DNA of 64,000 nt from CAZHGD01 sp964531735. GTDB lineage: Bacteria; Armatimonadota; UBA10988. The translations under genes were made by a program, and so were the position numbers. The DNA lies in NCBI GenBank assembly GCA_964531735.1, contig CAZHGD010000012.1, forward strand, positions 17,829 to 81,828. Direction: 5' to 3'. This document shows, one piece after another, positions 36,917-46,423 of the stretch (position 1 is the stretch's first letter; each line of letters begins with the position of its first letter). Under the pieces are notes generated by a model. It made no database searches. It was not told where the DNA came from and saw only the letters and a program-made list of their open reading frames with translations.

Positions 36917-37501
36917 ATGCACAGACTGCGGGTCGGGGCGCTCGTCCTGGCGCTGCTCATCGCGCCGAACGCCCTGGCCACCTACACGTCCAACGGCAGC
37001 GCCGCCGATCAGGCGGCCCTCGTCTCGATGCTCACCAGCGCCTGCAACCAGAGCGCCGACTTCAAGAGCGAGTACGACACCATCGCGGCCGACAGCACCC
37101 ACAGCATCCGCTACGACGTCGGGCGCAGTCAGAGCGGCGTGCTGATCGACGCCTACAGCTCCAACGCGGTCGACCTGGATGACCTCAGTGCCCTGCCGGT
37201 CACTCCGCCGGCCGGCCATCCCAACGCGATGACGCAGTCGCAGGCGCTCAAGCACGTCATGGCCGAGCGCTGGTACAAGGCGACGCTGCCATGTGCCGAG
37301 TACCTGGAGTGCCACGAGAAGGGCGGCATGGTCGGTGAGAACGCCCTGCGTAGCGAGGCCGGACAGTCGCCGGTCGTCAAGCACTCCGGTACGCCGATCC
37401 CGGGTGGCGGCCTGACCGTGACCATCACCTATGGGAACGGCGGCAGCGAGTCCTGGACCATCAACTCGGCGGGCAACATCACCGCCATCGCCTACCACTG
37501 A
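36917..37501 (+). CDS. Exported protein of unknown function (194 aa)
   Basis: ATG at 36917 follows AGGGCAGG. The N-terminus is a good signal peptide (LRVGALVLALLIAPNALA). The mature part is Ser/Asn/Asp-rich, with VDLDDLSALPVTPPAGHPNA, a LPCAEYLECHEKGG segment and a terminal beta hairpin (LTVTITYGNGGSESWTIN). I do not recognise a family. It is followed after 12 bp by a lipoprotein gene, so the two may form a small envelope unit. Confidence 0.65.
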   Translation: MHRLRVGALVLALLIAPNALATYTSNGSAADQAALVSMLTSACNQSADFKSEYDTIAADSTHSIRYDVGRSQSGVLIDAYSSNAVDLDDLSALPVTPPAGHPNAMTQSQALKHVMAERWYKATLPCAEYLECHEKGGMVGENALRSEAGQSPVVKHSGTPIPGGGLTVTITYGNGGSESWTINSAGNITAIAYH

Positions 37502-37513
37502 GGAGACCACACC

Positions 37514-38038
37514 ATGAGCATTCGCAGCCTGTTCGCGTACGGTCTCGCGGTGGTGATGTTCGTCGGCCTGGTCAGTTGCGGCGGCGGCGGTGGCGGCACT
37601 GGGTCGAGCAACACCACGACGGCCCAGTTCGACGACGCCAACCTGACCGCCAACCAAAGCACGATCCAGGCGGCGGCGCAGCGGGCCACGCTGATCGTCG
37701 TGGCCACCATCCAGTCGATCGGCACGCCGCCCGACTGCTGGAGCGGCTTTGTGGCCACCCGACAGACGGTCACCTACGCCGTGTCGCCCACCATCCCGGC
37801 GGTCAAGGGCAGCTACAGCGGCTCGACGCTGACGGTCAACCACGTGCTGGTGCGCTACTCGCGCCACGCGCGCTCGGATGGCCAGGTGGGCCTGTCCACC
37901 ACGCTCTTCGCCACTGGCAATCAGGTCATCCTGATCGTCGGCCCGCCCAGCGGCAGCGAGGCGGACGACGTCAGCGAGAACTGCAGCACCTTGCCCTACA
38001 GCGCGAACAACCTGGCAGCGCTACAGGCGCTGTTGTAG
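37514..38038 (+). CDS. Predicted lipoprotein of unknown function
   Basis: The 174-residue product has an N-terminal hydrophobic stretch ending in the lipobox LVSC, followed by seven glycines as a flexible tether. This makes it a likely LspA substrate. The mature domain contains VATIQSI, a VSPTIPAVKG strand and GNQVILIVGPP, suggesting a beta-sandwich. A downstream cysteine pair (DCW, ENCS) may form a disulfide. No known family is evident. GGAGACCACACC lies just upstream of the ATG. Confidence 0.72.
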   Translation: MSIRSLFAYGLAVVMFVGLVSCGGGGGGTGSSNTTTAQFDDANLTANQSTIQAAAQRATLIVVATIQSIGTPPDCWSGFVATRQTVTYAVSPTIPAVKGSYSGSTLTVNHVLVRYSRHARSDGQVGLSTTLFATGNQVILIVGPPSGSEADDVSENCSTLPYSANNLAALQALL

Positions 38039-38067
38039 GTCGAGACGGCGCGCGCGGTCGCGCCCGC

Positions 38068-38096
38068 TTGCCCCTGACGCACCGATCGCCTATGCT
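38068..38096 (+). promoter_or_regulatory. Putative promoter of the beta-helix gene
   Basis: TTGCCC (38068-38073), a 17-nt spacer and TATGCT (38091-38096) precede the gene at 38127. Confidence 0.45.
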
Positions 38097-38126
38097 CGCA
38101 GGCGCGATGACGAGAGGATGCGCCCG

Positions 38127-41036
38127 ATGGGCAAGCGTGCGAGTGGACTGCGTCTGGCCTGGCTGTTCGGCTGCCTCAGTGTGGGCCGGTTGGTGGCCGC
38201 GCCGGCGGTGTTCTGGGCCAGCGACCCGGTGCGGCCCGGCGAGACCGTGCTCGCGCTGGGCGCCGAGTTGGGCACGCAGCCGACAGTGGTCGTCGAGCGG
38301 CTGATGGACGGCGTGGTCAGCCAGCCACCGGCCGCCGCACCGGCCATCAACGTCATCGGGCCTTCGGCCACGGTGCGGCAGGCGGATGGGCGGTCGGTCA
38401 AGTTCACCATGCCCACTGGCGTGCCCGGCGTCTATGCCTGGCGGCTGCAGTCGCCCGCCGGCACAGTGCAGGGCCTGCTCAACCGGCCGGCGGTCTGGTG
38501 GGCGCTCGGCGACGGCGGCACGCACGCGGTGCCGGGCGGCTCGTTGCGCCTGTATGGCAAGAACCTGTGTGCGCCCGGCAGCGAGCAGGGCAAGGCGACC
38601 GTGCTGCTCCGTGGCCCGCGCACCGTGCGGCTGACCGCCGAAGCCGACTGCTACGCCGCCAAGACCACGCTCCCTCGCGACTTGCCCGTCGGCGACTACC
38701 AGTTGGCCGTCCACAGCGGCGCCGGTGGCGACGCGGCCTGGAGCGAGGCGGTGCCGCTGCGCGTCGAGAACCCGCGGCCGTGGCCGACCACCGTGTACAA
38801 CGTGAAGGACTTCGGCGCCGAGGGCAGTGGCACGCGCGACGACACCACGGCCGTGCAGGCGGCGCTGGCCGCGGCCGACCAGCGCGGCGGCGGCGTGGTC
38901 TACTTCCCGCGCGGCCGCTACCAGTTGAGCGCGCCGCTCGATCTGCCGCGCTTCACCGTGCTGCGCGGCGAGCGCGCCGAATGGGTCAACCTGTTCTGGC
39001 CCGACTTTGCCACCCCGCCGCCGGTGCTGTTGCGTGGCCGCAACTCGTTCGGCCTGCAGGAACTGACCCTCTACTGTTCCAACTACCGGACCTTCCTGGC
39101 CGCCGACACCAAGGGGCCCGACGCCGGTGACGTGTTCCTGCGCCGGTTGCGCGTGCGCGCGGTGATCTACCGCGGGCACCTCCAGCCCGAAGAGATCGAC
39201 CAGCGCTACCGCCAGGGCCTGGGCGGCTTCGGCGGCGGCTACTGGCTGGCCGCGCTCGGTGGTCGGAACGTCGAGGTCAGCGACTGCGACCTGGTGTCGT
39301 CGGGCTGCACCATCAGCCTGACCAACGCCCGCGGCGCGCGGTTGGAGCGCAACCTGTTCAGCCTGGGCCGGCTCGGCGGCTGCGGCGTGTTCGAGGGCGA
39401 CGGCGTGCTGATGGCCGACAACCAGTTCGCCGGTGCCGACCTGACCTCGGCCTGCGGCGCCGGCGGCCTCGGCTATGGCAACCTGTCGCACGTGGTGCTG
39501 CAGCGCAACAAGTTCACCGCGCACTACGGCATGAACGGTGAGGCGATCACCTCCGATGCGCCGGGCGGTCTCTACCATGGCCGTCTGGCCGGCGCCGACG
39601 CCACCAGCGTCACCTTGCCCGATGCGCACCATGGCGCGGGTCGGCGAGCGGTGGGCGCCGCGGTGTTCGTGGCCGACGGCCCGGGCGTCGGGCAATGGCG
39701 ACGCGTCACCGCGGCGGAAGGGCGCAAGCTGACCGTCGACCGGCCGTGGCAGGTCAGCCCCAGTGACGCATCGACGGTGATGGTGGCGTGGTTGCAGCAC
39801 CACTGGCTGGTGCTGGACAACGAATTCGCCGATGTCGGCATCGCGGTGCAGTTCTACGGCAGCTCGGCCGAGCACATCGCCGCGCGGAACCGTTGCGCAC
39901 GCTCCGCCGGCTTCCACAACTTCGGCATGAACTACCATGGCGTGCAGCCGAGCTGGTGCGTGCAGTGGCTCGACAACGAGATCACCGAGGGCAACATCTA
40001 CCGCGCCGACCACGACCAGATTCGGCTGACCGGCGACTCGCATCTCGGCGCTTACGGCCTGATCGGCAACGAATGGCGCCTGCCCATCACCGTGGCCACC
40101 ATCATGCGGCGCAATCGCCTGCTGAACAACGCCAGCATCGTGCTGGGCAGCGAGGTGCGCGGCATCAAGCCGGCGCCGCTCGGCCGGCCGGACCCGCTGG
40201 TCACCGACGTGGTGGTGGAGCACAACACCATCGAGAACGCCGAGTACGGTCTGATTGTCCACGGCACCACGCGCGGGGTCTGGGCCGCGGGCAACCGGCT
40301 GCGGAACGTTCGCCTGGAGCAGTGGGACGAGGCCGCGGCGGTGGCGGCCGACGCCGAACGGCGGCGGCGGTTCGAGACCAGCCGCGAGCCGTTGGCCGTG
40401 TGGGACTTCCGCCGGGCCGTCGTGACGCCCGCGGGCCTGGTGCAGACGGTGCCCGACGCCACCGGGCACGGCTTCGACGCCGCGGCGGTGGCGGTCCGTG
40501 TGGCCACCGACGCGTTCAAGGGCCAGGTCGGCCGGTTCGACGGCGACGGCTACCTGAGCGTCGCCGATCCGGCCATGTTCAACCTGCAGAACGTCACCTT
40601 CGCGCTGTGGGTGAAGCCCGACACGGTGACCGGCCGCCACGGTCTGCTGAGCAAGCGGTTCATGGCCACCGGCGCGCCCTACATGCTCTCGCTGTGGGAC
40701 AGCGGCCTCGAGTTCGAGGGCAACGACGAGGATGGCAAGTGGAGCTTCATCTTCCGCTCACCGGCGGACATCAAGCCGGCTGAATGGGTCCATCTGGCCG
40801 CGGTCTGTGAGCTGGGCAAGGGCGTGACGGTCTACTGCCGCGGCAAGGCCGTCGGCCGCAAGGACAACCCGGCGCGGCACTGCGCCAATGGCGAGCCGCT
40901 GATCATCGGCCGCGAAGCCTGGTCCGGCTTGCCGAACCAGCAGGACCCGCCGGCCTACTACAAAGGCCAGATGGGCACGGTGAAGCTCTGGGCACGGGCA
41001 CTCAGCGAGCTGGAAGTGTGGTCGGAGTCGCGGTGA
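38127..41036 (+). CDS. Secreted pectate-lyase-superfamily beta-helix protein with LamG-like domain
   Basis: ATG at 38127 is preferred because GAGAGG then sits nine bases upstream; an ATG at 38118 would abut it. A signal peptide and a beta-sandwich (about 25-220) come first. VYNVKDFGAEGSGTRDDT, the hallmark of Pectate_lyase_3, follows near 225. A long right-handed parallel beta-helix (about 230-740) is rich in N-ladder repeats such as NARGARLERNLFSL. The C-terminal 200 residues are a concanavalin/LamG-like module (VTFALWVKPDTVTGRHG). It probably binds or cleaves acidic polysaccharide outside the cell. The catalytic residues cannot be assigned from sequence alone. Confidence 0.82.
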   Translation: MGKRASGLRLAWLFGCLSVGRLVAAPAVFWASDPVRPGETVLALGAELGTQPTVVVERLMDGVVSQPPAAAPAINVIGPSATVRQADGRSVKFTMPTGVPGVYAWRLQSPAGTVQGLLNRPAVWWALGDGGTHAVPGGSLRLYGKNLCAPGSEQGKATVLLRGPRTVRLTAEADCYAAKTTLPRDLPVGDYQLAVHSGAGGDAAWSEAVPLRVENPRPWPTTVYNVKDFGAEGSGTRDDTTAVQAALAAADQRGGGVVYFPRGRYQLSAPLDLPRFTVLRGERAEWVNLFWPDFATPPPVLLRGRNSFGLQELTLYCSNYRTFLAADTKGPDAGDVFLRRLRVRAVIYRGHLQPEEIDQRYRQGLGGFGGGYWLAALGGRNVEVSDCDLVSSGCTISLTNARGARLERNLFSLGRLGGCGVFEGDGVLMADNQFAGADLTSACGAGGLGYGNLSHVVLQRNKFTAHYGMNGEAITSDAPGGLYHGRLAGADATSVTLPDAHHGAGRRAVGAAVFVADGPGVGQWRRVTAAEGRKLTVDRPWQVSPSDASTVMVAWLQHHWLVLDNEFADVGIAVQFYGSSAEHIAARNRCARSAGFHNFGMNYHGVQPSWCVQWLDNEITEGNIYRADHDQIRLTGDSHLGAYGLIGNEWRLPITVATIMRRNRLLNNASIVLGSEVRGIKPAPLGRPDPLVTDVVVEHNTIENAEYGLIVHGTTRGVWAAGNRLRNVRLEQWDEAAAVAADAERRRRFETSREPLAVWDFRRAVVTPAGLVQTVPDATGHGFDAAAVAVRVATDAFKGQVGRFDGDGYLSVADPAMFNLQNVTFALWVKPDTVTGRHGLLSKRFMATGAPYMLSLWDSGLEFEGNDEDGKWSFIFRSPADIKPAEWVHLAAVCELGKGVTVYCRGKAVGRKDNPARHCANGEPLIIGREAWSGLPNQQDPPAYYKGQMGTVKLWARALSELEVWSESR

Positions 41037-42424
41037 CCGCCGACCAACCGCCCGGCAACGACCTGACTCGCGCTGACCTGCCGTGGCGCCTGGCCCAGCA
41101 GGTGGCAGTGGTGTTCGCCGTCAGCCGGCTGTTGGCCTGGTCGCTCGGCGTCCGGTTCGATGCCGCGCCGTTGGGCTACTACGTGCAGTACGCCGACCCG
41201 GTGCTGCTGCAGCATGACCTCTGGCGCACGTTGGCCGTGCTGCACAGCCAGCCGCCGCTGTTCAACCTGTTCCTCGGCGTCGTGCTGCAGGTCGCCGGAC
41301 CCGCGGCACCCGTGGTGTTCTGGGCCTGCTTCCTGCTCTGCGGCCTGCTGCTGACCGAGACCATCGCGCTGGCCCTGGCCGCCCTGGGCCTGGACCGCCG
41401 TCGCGTGCTGCTGCTCACAGCGCTGTGGTGCGCATACCCGTCGGCCATCGTCTACGAACACTGGCTGTTCTACACGCTACCGGTCACCGCCGCGCTGACC
41501 GGTCTCGTCTGGAGCCTCTACCTGCTCGCCCGCGACGGCCGGCGGCGCCACGCGGTTGCCGTGGGCCTGCTGCTGGTGGTCGTGCCGCTCACCCGCAGCC
41601 TGTTCCACCTGGCCTGGCTGCTGGGTGTGGCCGGGCTGGCCTGCTGGCAGTTGCCCGATCGGCGCCGGCGGCTGGTCCCGGCGGTCGCCGTGGCGGTGCT
41701 GGTCGTCGGCGGCTGGTACGCCAAGAACCTGGTCTGGTTCGGCACCTTCGGCGCCAGCAGTTGGGCCCCGTTCAGTCTGGCCAAACTCACCACCACGCAG
41801 CTCGAGCCCGCCGTGCGCGCCGCGGCCCAGCAGACCGGTGAGCTGTCGCCACTCGCCGAGGTCCCGCCGCTGGCACCGCCCACCTGGTATCCCGCGGAGC
41901 TGCGCGCCACACCGCTCACCGGCTGGCCGGAGCTCGACCAGGTGAGCAAGAGCACCGGCGACTTCAACCTGAACCACGCGGTCTACCTGCGCCTGGCTCC
42001 GGTCTATGCCCGCGACGCGCGCTGGGTGCTGCGGCATCGGCCCGCCGGCTACCTGCGTGCGGTCGGCCACGCTTGGCTGTCCTTCTTCGCCACGGGTGCC
42101 GGCTACCCGCTGACCCGCGGCAACCTACAGCGCCTCGGTCCGCTCGGCGAGACGGTGCGCCTGGTGCCCCTGGTGGCGCCACTGGTCTATCTGGTTCTGC
42201 TGCCGGCGCTGGTGCGGGCCGCCTGGCGCCGGCCCGCCGACACGCCCGCCGCCCGAGCCGAGCGGCTGCTGCTACTGACCGTGACGCTCAACGTCGTCTG
42301 GGTCGCCGTGGTCGGCAACGCCCTCGAGTTGGGCGAGAACTTCCGCTTCCGGTTCAACTGCGACCCGGGCGCACTGCTCGCCGTCGGCATCTGGTGGCTG
42401 CGCCGAACCGCGCCAGACCGCTGA
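41033..42424 (+). CDS. Polytopic membrane protein, dolichol-mannosyltransferase-like (GT39/ArnT fold)
   Basis: The start is a GTG whose last two bases begin the previous stop (GTGA), with GGAG seven bases upstream. The 463-residue protein has about ten transmembrane helices. A first extracytoplasmic loop is rich in aromatic residues (LGYYVQYADPVLLQHDLW), followed by a QPPLFNLFLG segment as in PMT/ArnT-like lipid-sugar glycosyltransferases. A NFRFRFNCDPG motif sits before the last helix. It likely transfers a sugar from a polyprenyl carrier. The translational coupling to a beta-helix protein is odd and may mean that protein is glycosylated. Confidence 0.7.
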   Translation: MTADQPPGNDLTRADLPWRLAQQVAVVFAVSRLLAWSLGVRFDAAPLGYYVQYADPVLLQHDLWRTLAVLHSQPPLFNLFLGVVLQVAGPAAPVVFWACFLLCGLLLTETIALALAALGLDRRRVLLLTALWCAYPSAIVYEHWLFYTLPVTAALTGLVWSLYLLARDGRRRHAVAVGLLLVVVPLTRSLFHLAWLLGVAGLACWQLPDRRRRLVPAVAVAVLVVGGWYAKNLVWFGTFGASSWAPFSLAKLTTTQLEPAVRAAAQQTGELSPLAEVPPLAPPTWYPAELRATPLTGWPELDQVSKSTGDFNLNHAVYLRLAPVYARDARWVLRHRPAGYLRAVGHAWLSFFATGAGYPLTRGNLQRLGPLGETVRLVPLVAPLVYLVLLPALVRAAWRRPADTPAARAERLLLLTVTLNVVWVAVVGNALELGENFRFRFNCDPGALLAVGIWWLRRTAPDR

Positions 42425-42474
42425 TCGGGCCGTCGCTGTTGCATCTGGCGCCAACCTCGGCTAGGTTGTGTCGT

Positions 42475-42480
42475 TATAAT
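42475..42480 (+). promoter_or_regulatory. Perfect -10 box upstream of the symporter unit
   Basis: TATAAT followed by C, as in the two promoters at 8836 and 48126, in a G+C-rich background. No good -35 hexamer is seen at the normal distance, so an activator may be needed. Confidence 0.45.
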
Positions 42481-42589
42481 CACCCTTGCGGATCCATTAG
42501 TCGAAAAACCGTTGCTACGGCGGCGGGGGTTGTGCTAGCGTACGGCGACTCGGGCTCATGTGGCGCGGGTTGGACGCGGGAGGATGTCC

Positions 42590-42757
42590 ATGCTTGGTTT
42601 CGCCGACGGATGGGTGGCGGCGGCCTACCTGTTGTGCCTGGGTAGCACGCTCCTGTGTGTCGTCTACGGCCTGCTCTACTGGAACGAAGCGGACGACGAG
42701 CCGGCCCCGCCGCCGCCGAGCGCCGAGGACCTCGAGTTGGAGGACGCCGCTGTCTAG
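42590..42757 (+). CDS. Symporter small accessory protein
   Basis: The ATG at 42590 follows GGGAGG. The 55-residue product is one transmembrane helix (AAYLLCLGSTLLCVVYGLLYW) with a short acidic, Pro-rich tail. Such micro-proteins are commonly encoded directly before sodium:solute symporters and are thought to assist them. It lies 21 bp ahead of the symporter gene. Confidence 0.8.
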   Translation: MLGFADGWVAAAYLLCLGSTLLCVVYGLLYWNEADDEPAPPPPSAEDLELEDAAV

Positions 42758-42778
42758 GCTGGGGAGGCCTGAGCCCGC

Positions 42779-44380
42779 ATGAACTACGAGATTCTGGCGA
42801 TTGTCGTCGGGGCGTACGCGCTGGCTATCGGCTACCTCGGGTGGCTGGGCTACCGGCGCACCAAGAGCGCGGCGGACTACTTGGTCGGCGGCCGGGAGAT
42901 CCACCCGGTGCTGATGGCGTTGGCCTACGGCAGCACGTTCATCAGCACGTCGGCGATTGTGGGCTTCGGCGGCGCCGCCGGCATGTTCGGCATGGGCCTG
43001 CTGTGGCTGACCTTCCTGAACATCCTGTTCGGCATCTTCGTGGCCTTCGTCATCTTCGGCAAGCGCACTCGCGCCATCGGGGCCCGGCTGGACGCGCACA
43101 CCTTTCCGGAGCTGCTCGGCCGGCGCTTCGACTCGCTCTTCATCCAGGGCTTCTGCGGCGCAGTGATCGCGCTGCTGATGCCGCTCTATGCGGCTGCGGT
43201 GATGATCGGCGGCGCGCGCTTCCTCGAAGTGCAGCTCCAACTACCGTTCGAGGCCGCGCTGTTCATCTTCGCGCTGTTCGTCGTCGGCTACGTGTTCTAC
43301 GGCGGCCTCAAGGGTGTGGTCTACACCGATGCCCTGCAGGGCGTGCTGATGGTGGTCGGCATGACCATCCTGCTCTTCGCCACCTACGCCAACGTCGGTG
43401 GCCTGGCCGGCCACCGCGCCCTGACCGAGTTGGCCTCGAAGGTGCCGCCGCCGCTGGTGGCACAGGGCCACCGCGGCTGGACGTCGATGCCGGCCTTCGG
43501 CTCGCCGATGTGGTGGACGCTGGTCTCCACCATCGTGCTCGGCGTGGGCGTCGGCGTGCTGGCGCAACCGCAGTTGGCGGTCCGCTTCATGACGGTGAAG
43601 AGCGGCCGTGAGCTGAACCGCGCGCTGCTGCCCGGCGGGGTGTTCATCCTGCTGATGACCGGTGTGGCCTTTGTCGTCGGTGCCCTGACCAACGCCTACT
43701 TCTTCCAGAAGTACGGCAAGATCTCCATCGCCATGGTGATCGACCCGGCCACCGGCAAGCCGAACATCGACAAGATCATCCCGACCTACCTGACCGACGC
43801 CATGCCGCAGTGGTTCGGCTACCTGTTCATGGTCACGCTGTTGGCCGCGGCCATGTCCACGCTGAGCGGCCTGTTCCACGCCATCGGCACCTCCGTCGGC
43901 CGTGACATCTACCAGCAGGCCATCTCCAAGGGCAAGCACCAGGAGCGCACGGTGATGCTGGCCAAGGCCGGCATCTTCTTCGCCTTCGTGGTGACCATCA
44001 TCCTCGGTTACAGCCTGGGCACCGGCGTGATCGCGGTGGCCACGGCGCTGTTCTTCGGCATGTGCGGTGCCGTCTTCCTGCCGGCGTACCTTTCGGCGCT
44101 GTTCTGGCCGCGGGCCACGCGCACCGGTGTCATCGCCGGCATGTTGAGCGGCCTGACCACTTGGGGGCTGTGGGTCCTGTTCGTCCATGAGAAGGAGGCG
44201 GCGGTACTGCTGCTCTGCCAGGCCCTGTTCGGCACCACTTCGCTGGCCAAGGGCGGCACGCTGGCGGTGGTCGACCCGCTGGTCATCGGCCTGCCGGTGG
44301 CGTTGCTGGTCACGGTGGTGGTTTCGCTGCTGACGCCGAGGATGCCCGAGGAGCACACCGCGCGCTGCTTCGGCCAGTGA
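42779..44380 (+). CDS. Sodium:solute symporter (SSS family)
   Basis: Imports a solute with Na+. The 533-residue protein has the expected twelve to thirteen helices. The N-terminal YLVGGREIHPVLMALAYGSTFISTSAIVGF covers helix 1 (described in two pieces: YLVGGREIHPV and GSTFISTSAIVGF). The helix 5-6 GLKGVVYTDALQG motif and the serine-rich helix 8 AAAMSTLSGLFHAIG, which holds Na2-site residues, are also present. Members with this architecture carry sugars, amino acids or acetate; the substrate cannot be decided. It shares an operon with the accessory protein upstream. Confidence 0.9.
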   Translation: MNYEILAIVVGAYALAIGYLGWLGYRRTKSAADYLVGGREIHPVLMALAYGSTFISTSAIVGFGGAAGMFGMGLLWLTFLNILFGIFVAFVIFGKRTRAIGARLDAHTFPELLGRRFDSLFIQGFCGAVIALLMPLYAAAVMIGGARFLEVQLQLPFEAALFIFALFVVGYVFYGGLKGVVYTDALQGVLMVVGMTILLFATYANVGGLAGHRALTELASKVPPPLVAQGHRGWTSMPAFGSPMWWTLVSTIVLGVGVGVLAQPQLAVRFMTVKSGRELNRALLPGGVFILLMTGVAFVVGALTNAYFFQKYGKISIAMVIDPATGKPNIDKIIPTYLTDAMPQWFGYLFMVTLLAAAMSTLSGLFHAIGTSVGRDIYQQAISKGKHQERTVMLAKAGIFFAFVVTIILGYSLGTGVIAVATALFFGMCGAVFLPAYLSALFWPRATRTGVIAGMLSGLTTWGLWVLFVHEKEAAVLLLCQALFGTTSLAKGGTLAVVDPLVIGLPVALLVTVVVSLLTPRMPEEHTARCFGQ

Positions 44381-44645
44381 GGTCCGCGCCGCAACGCCAC
44401 CTGGCTCTGGGCCGCGCGGGCCGGGGCGGCATGGTGGCGCGCCGCGGGTCCACCCGACCGCCCTGGGGCCACGCACAGAGCGGCCTGCGAATGACGTTGG
44501 CCCAGCCCTGGGGCGAAGCGTCTGCTGAGGGCAGCAGCAGCAGATGTGGTAGAATCGCGTACGAAAGACGGAAGCTCTCCAGGTCGTCTGCAGGGGCAAG
44601 CAGAGCGGCGATCAGCCGGTCGTGCACCGGCTCGAGGAGAGACAG

Positions 44646-45293
44646 ATGCTTCGTTCGTTCGGGTATGGCCGCCGTGGCCAGGCCGGTTTCACCCTGATTG
44701 AGCTGCTGGTGGTCATCGCCATCATCGCGATTCTGGCGGCGATCCTGTTCCCCGTGTTCGCCAAGGCGCGCGAGAAAGCGCGGCAGTCGAGCTGCTCCAG
44801 CAACCTGAAGCAGTTGGCCTTGGCGTCTTTGCAGTACATGCAGGACTACGACGAGACGACGCACGGTCGGCGCATGAACGCCGCGGCAGCCACGCAGGAC
44901 TGGTGGCCGGTGTTGGTTCAGCCCTACATCAAGAACAACCAGGTCTACGTCTGCCCGTCGCACACCACGCCGGACACCGGCCACCGCATCCCGACCTCCT
45001 ACGGCTGGGACTGCCTGGCCGGCGGGGCAGATACGCCATACGCACTGGCGACTTTCACCAAGCCGTCTGAGACGATCATGTTCATTGATCACCTCAACGC
45101 CTGTGCCAAGGCGGTCTTCAACTGCGGCTGCGGCTGCGGCGGGGTGGCCAACCTGGTGACACGCTTCACGCAGGCCTCGCGGCACAACGAGGGCGCCAAC
45201 TGCAGCTTCTTCGACGGCCACGTCAAGTGGCTGAAGACCGACAAGGTGCTGCCGGCCGTGAACGGCGCGCAGAACCCGTACTACCAGCGTTAG
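44646..45293 (+). CDS. Type II prepilin-like protein, DUF1559/H-x9-DG family
   Basis: GAGGAGA precedes the ATG at 44646. The 215-residue protein has a basic leader ending at the prepilin peptidase site GFTLIELLVV. A hydrophobic helix follows, then FPVFAKAREKARQ and SCSSNLKQLALA. The C-terminal H-x9-DG motif is intact (H in RHNEGANCSFFDGH). Large families of these pseudopilins mark Planctomycetota, Armatimonadota and relatives; this exact helix style favours Armatimonadota. It is likely exported and assembled in a type II or type IV-like pseudopilus. No pilin assembly genes are near. Confidence 0.92.
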   Translation: MLRSFGYGRRGQAGFTLIELLVVIAIIAILAAILFPVFAKAREKARQSSCSSNLKQLALASLQYMQDYDETTHGRRMNAAAATQDWWPVLVQPYIKNNQVYVCPSHTTPDTGHRIPTSYGWDCLAGGADTPYALATFTKPSETIMFIDHLNACAKAVFNCGCGCGGVANLVTRFTQASRHNEGANCSFFDGHVKWLKTDKVLPAVNGAQNPYYQR

Positions 45294-45378
45294 GCAGCCG
45301 TTCGGAGATCCTGTCCGGTCGGCGCGGGCCTGGTGCCCGCCCTGTCGTTGGCCGGTAGGTGCTTGGTGGCCCGCAGCT

Positions 45379-45439
45379 GGGCGACCCAAGGGTCGCCCCT
45401 ACGGGACAACGTCACCGGCCGGCTGCTTGGGCAGCCGGC
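45379..45439. repeat. Two perfect hairpins in a convergent intergenic gap
   Basis: GGGCGACC-CAAG-GGTCGCCC (45379-45398) is a palindromic unit of a type scattered through many high-G+C genomes. GCCGGCTGC-TTGG-GCAGCCGGC (45418-45439) is a 9-bp stem likely to terminate both convergent transcripts (ends at 45293 and 45470). Confidence 0.65.
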
Positions 45440-45469
45440 AGCGGGACCACGCGCCCGCCGCCGCTTCGT

Positions 45470-46423
45470 CTAGCTGCCGCCGGCAGTGTCGCACGGCGCG
45501 TGATTGCGCCCGAACTGGCCGCGCCAGAACGGCCGGCCCAGATGCCGCAGGACATAGCGCAGGCGGCCCTGCTCGTGTTCGGGCGGCCGGCGGCGCAACC
45601 GTGCGGCCAGCAGCTTGGCGCCGGCGCTAAGCAGCCACCACAGCAGCACCCCTCGCGCCAGCCACGGGCCATGGGCCTGCGCCAGGTAGCGGAAGTAGCC
45701 GTCGTGCCGCCGCATCGTGCTGAGGTCGCTGGCCACCTGCCGGCCGCTACGGTCACCCAGGTGGATCGCCTGGTGCTCGGTCAGCAAGCCGAGGTCCCAG
45801 CCGGCACGGAATAGCCGGTAGCCGAAGTCGATGTCCTCGCCGTAGAGGAAGTACCCGGCATCGAAGCCGCCGATCGCGGCCATGGCCTCGCGGCGGATCA
45901 GCAGGCAAGCGCCCATCACCCAGTGAGCTCGGCGCACTTCACCCCACGGGCCCGATGGCACCGGCAGCAGCGCGCCGTGCGGTCGCTCACGCGTGGCCCG
46001 GTCCAGCCGTAACGTCGGCGCCGGAAACGGCCGGGCGTTGTCGGTGGCCTCGCCGTCTTCGGCCAGCAGCACCGGTGCGCAGGCCCCCAGCGTCGGGCAC
46101 GCCGCCAGCGCCCCCAGCATCGCCGCCAGGGCCGGCTCGTCCAACAGCGCGTCGGGGTTGAGCAGCAGGCAGTAGGCGCCGGAGCCGGCTTGCCAACCCT
46201 GGTTGACCGCCGCGGCGAAGCCCCGGTTGTCCGGGTTCGCGATCACCGTCACGTCCGGGAAGTCGCGCGCGAGCATCGCCACGGTGTCGTCGGTTGAGTG
46301 GTTGTCCACGACCACCACTTCGCGCGGCCCGATGGGTACCGCCGCCAGCCGGCGAAGCGAGGCGGCCAGCTCCGCCGACGTGTTCCACGAGACGTAGACA
46401 CAGGTGAGCAGCGGCTGGTCCAT
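45470..46423 (-). CDS. Family 2 glycosyltransferase (rhamnosyltransferase-like)
   Basis: Transfers a sugar during surface-glycan synthesis. The 317-residue protein has the GT-A signature CVYVSWNTSAEL, VVVVDNHSTDDTV with the nucleotide-binding Asp and the LLLNPDALL (DxD-like) motif. GYFLYGEDIDFGYRLFRAG carries the acceptor-side catalytic ED. One or two hydrophobic helices near the end (LLWWLLSAGAKLL) suggest membrane attachment. The start overlaps the upstream membrane transferase stop (TGATG); a GTG one codon earlier is also possible. Confidence 0.88.
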   Translation of the reverse strand: MDQPLLTCVYVSWNTSAELAASLRRLAAVPIGPREVVVVDNHSTDDTVAMLARDFPDVTVIANPDNRGFAAAVNQGWQAGSGAYCLLLNPDALLDEPALAAMLGALAACPTLGACAPVLLAEDGEATDNARPFPAPTLRLDRATRERPHGALLPVPSGPWGEVRRAHWVMGACLLIRREAMAAIGGFDAGYFLYGEDIDFGYRLFRAGWDLGLLTEHQAIHLGDRSGRQVASDLSTMRRHDGYFRYLAQAHGPWLARGVLLWWLLSAGAKLLAARLRRRPPEHEQGRLRYVLRHLGRPFWRGQFGRNHAPCDTAGGS

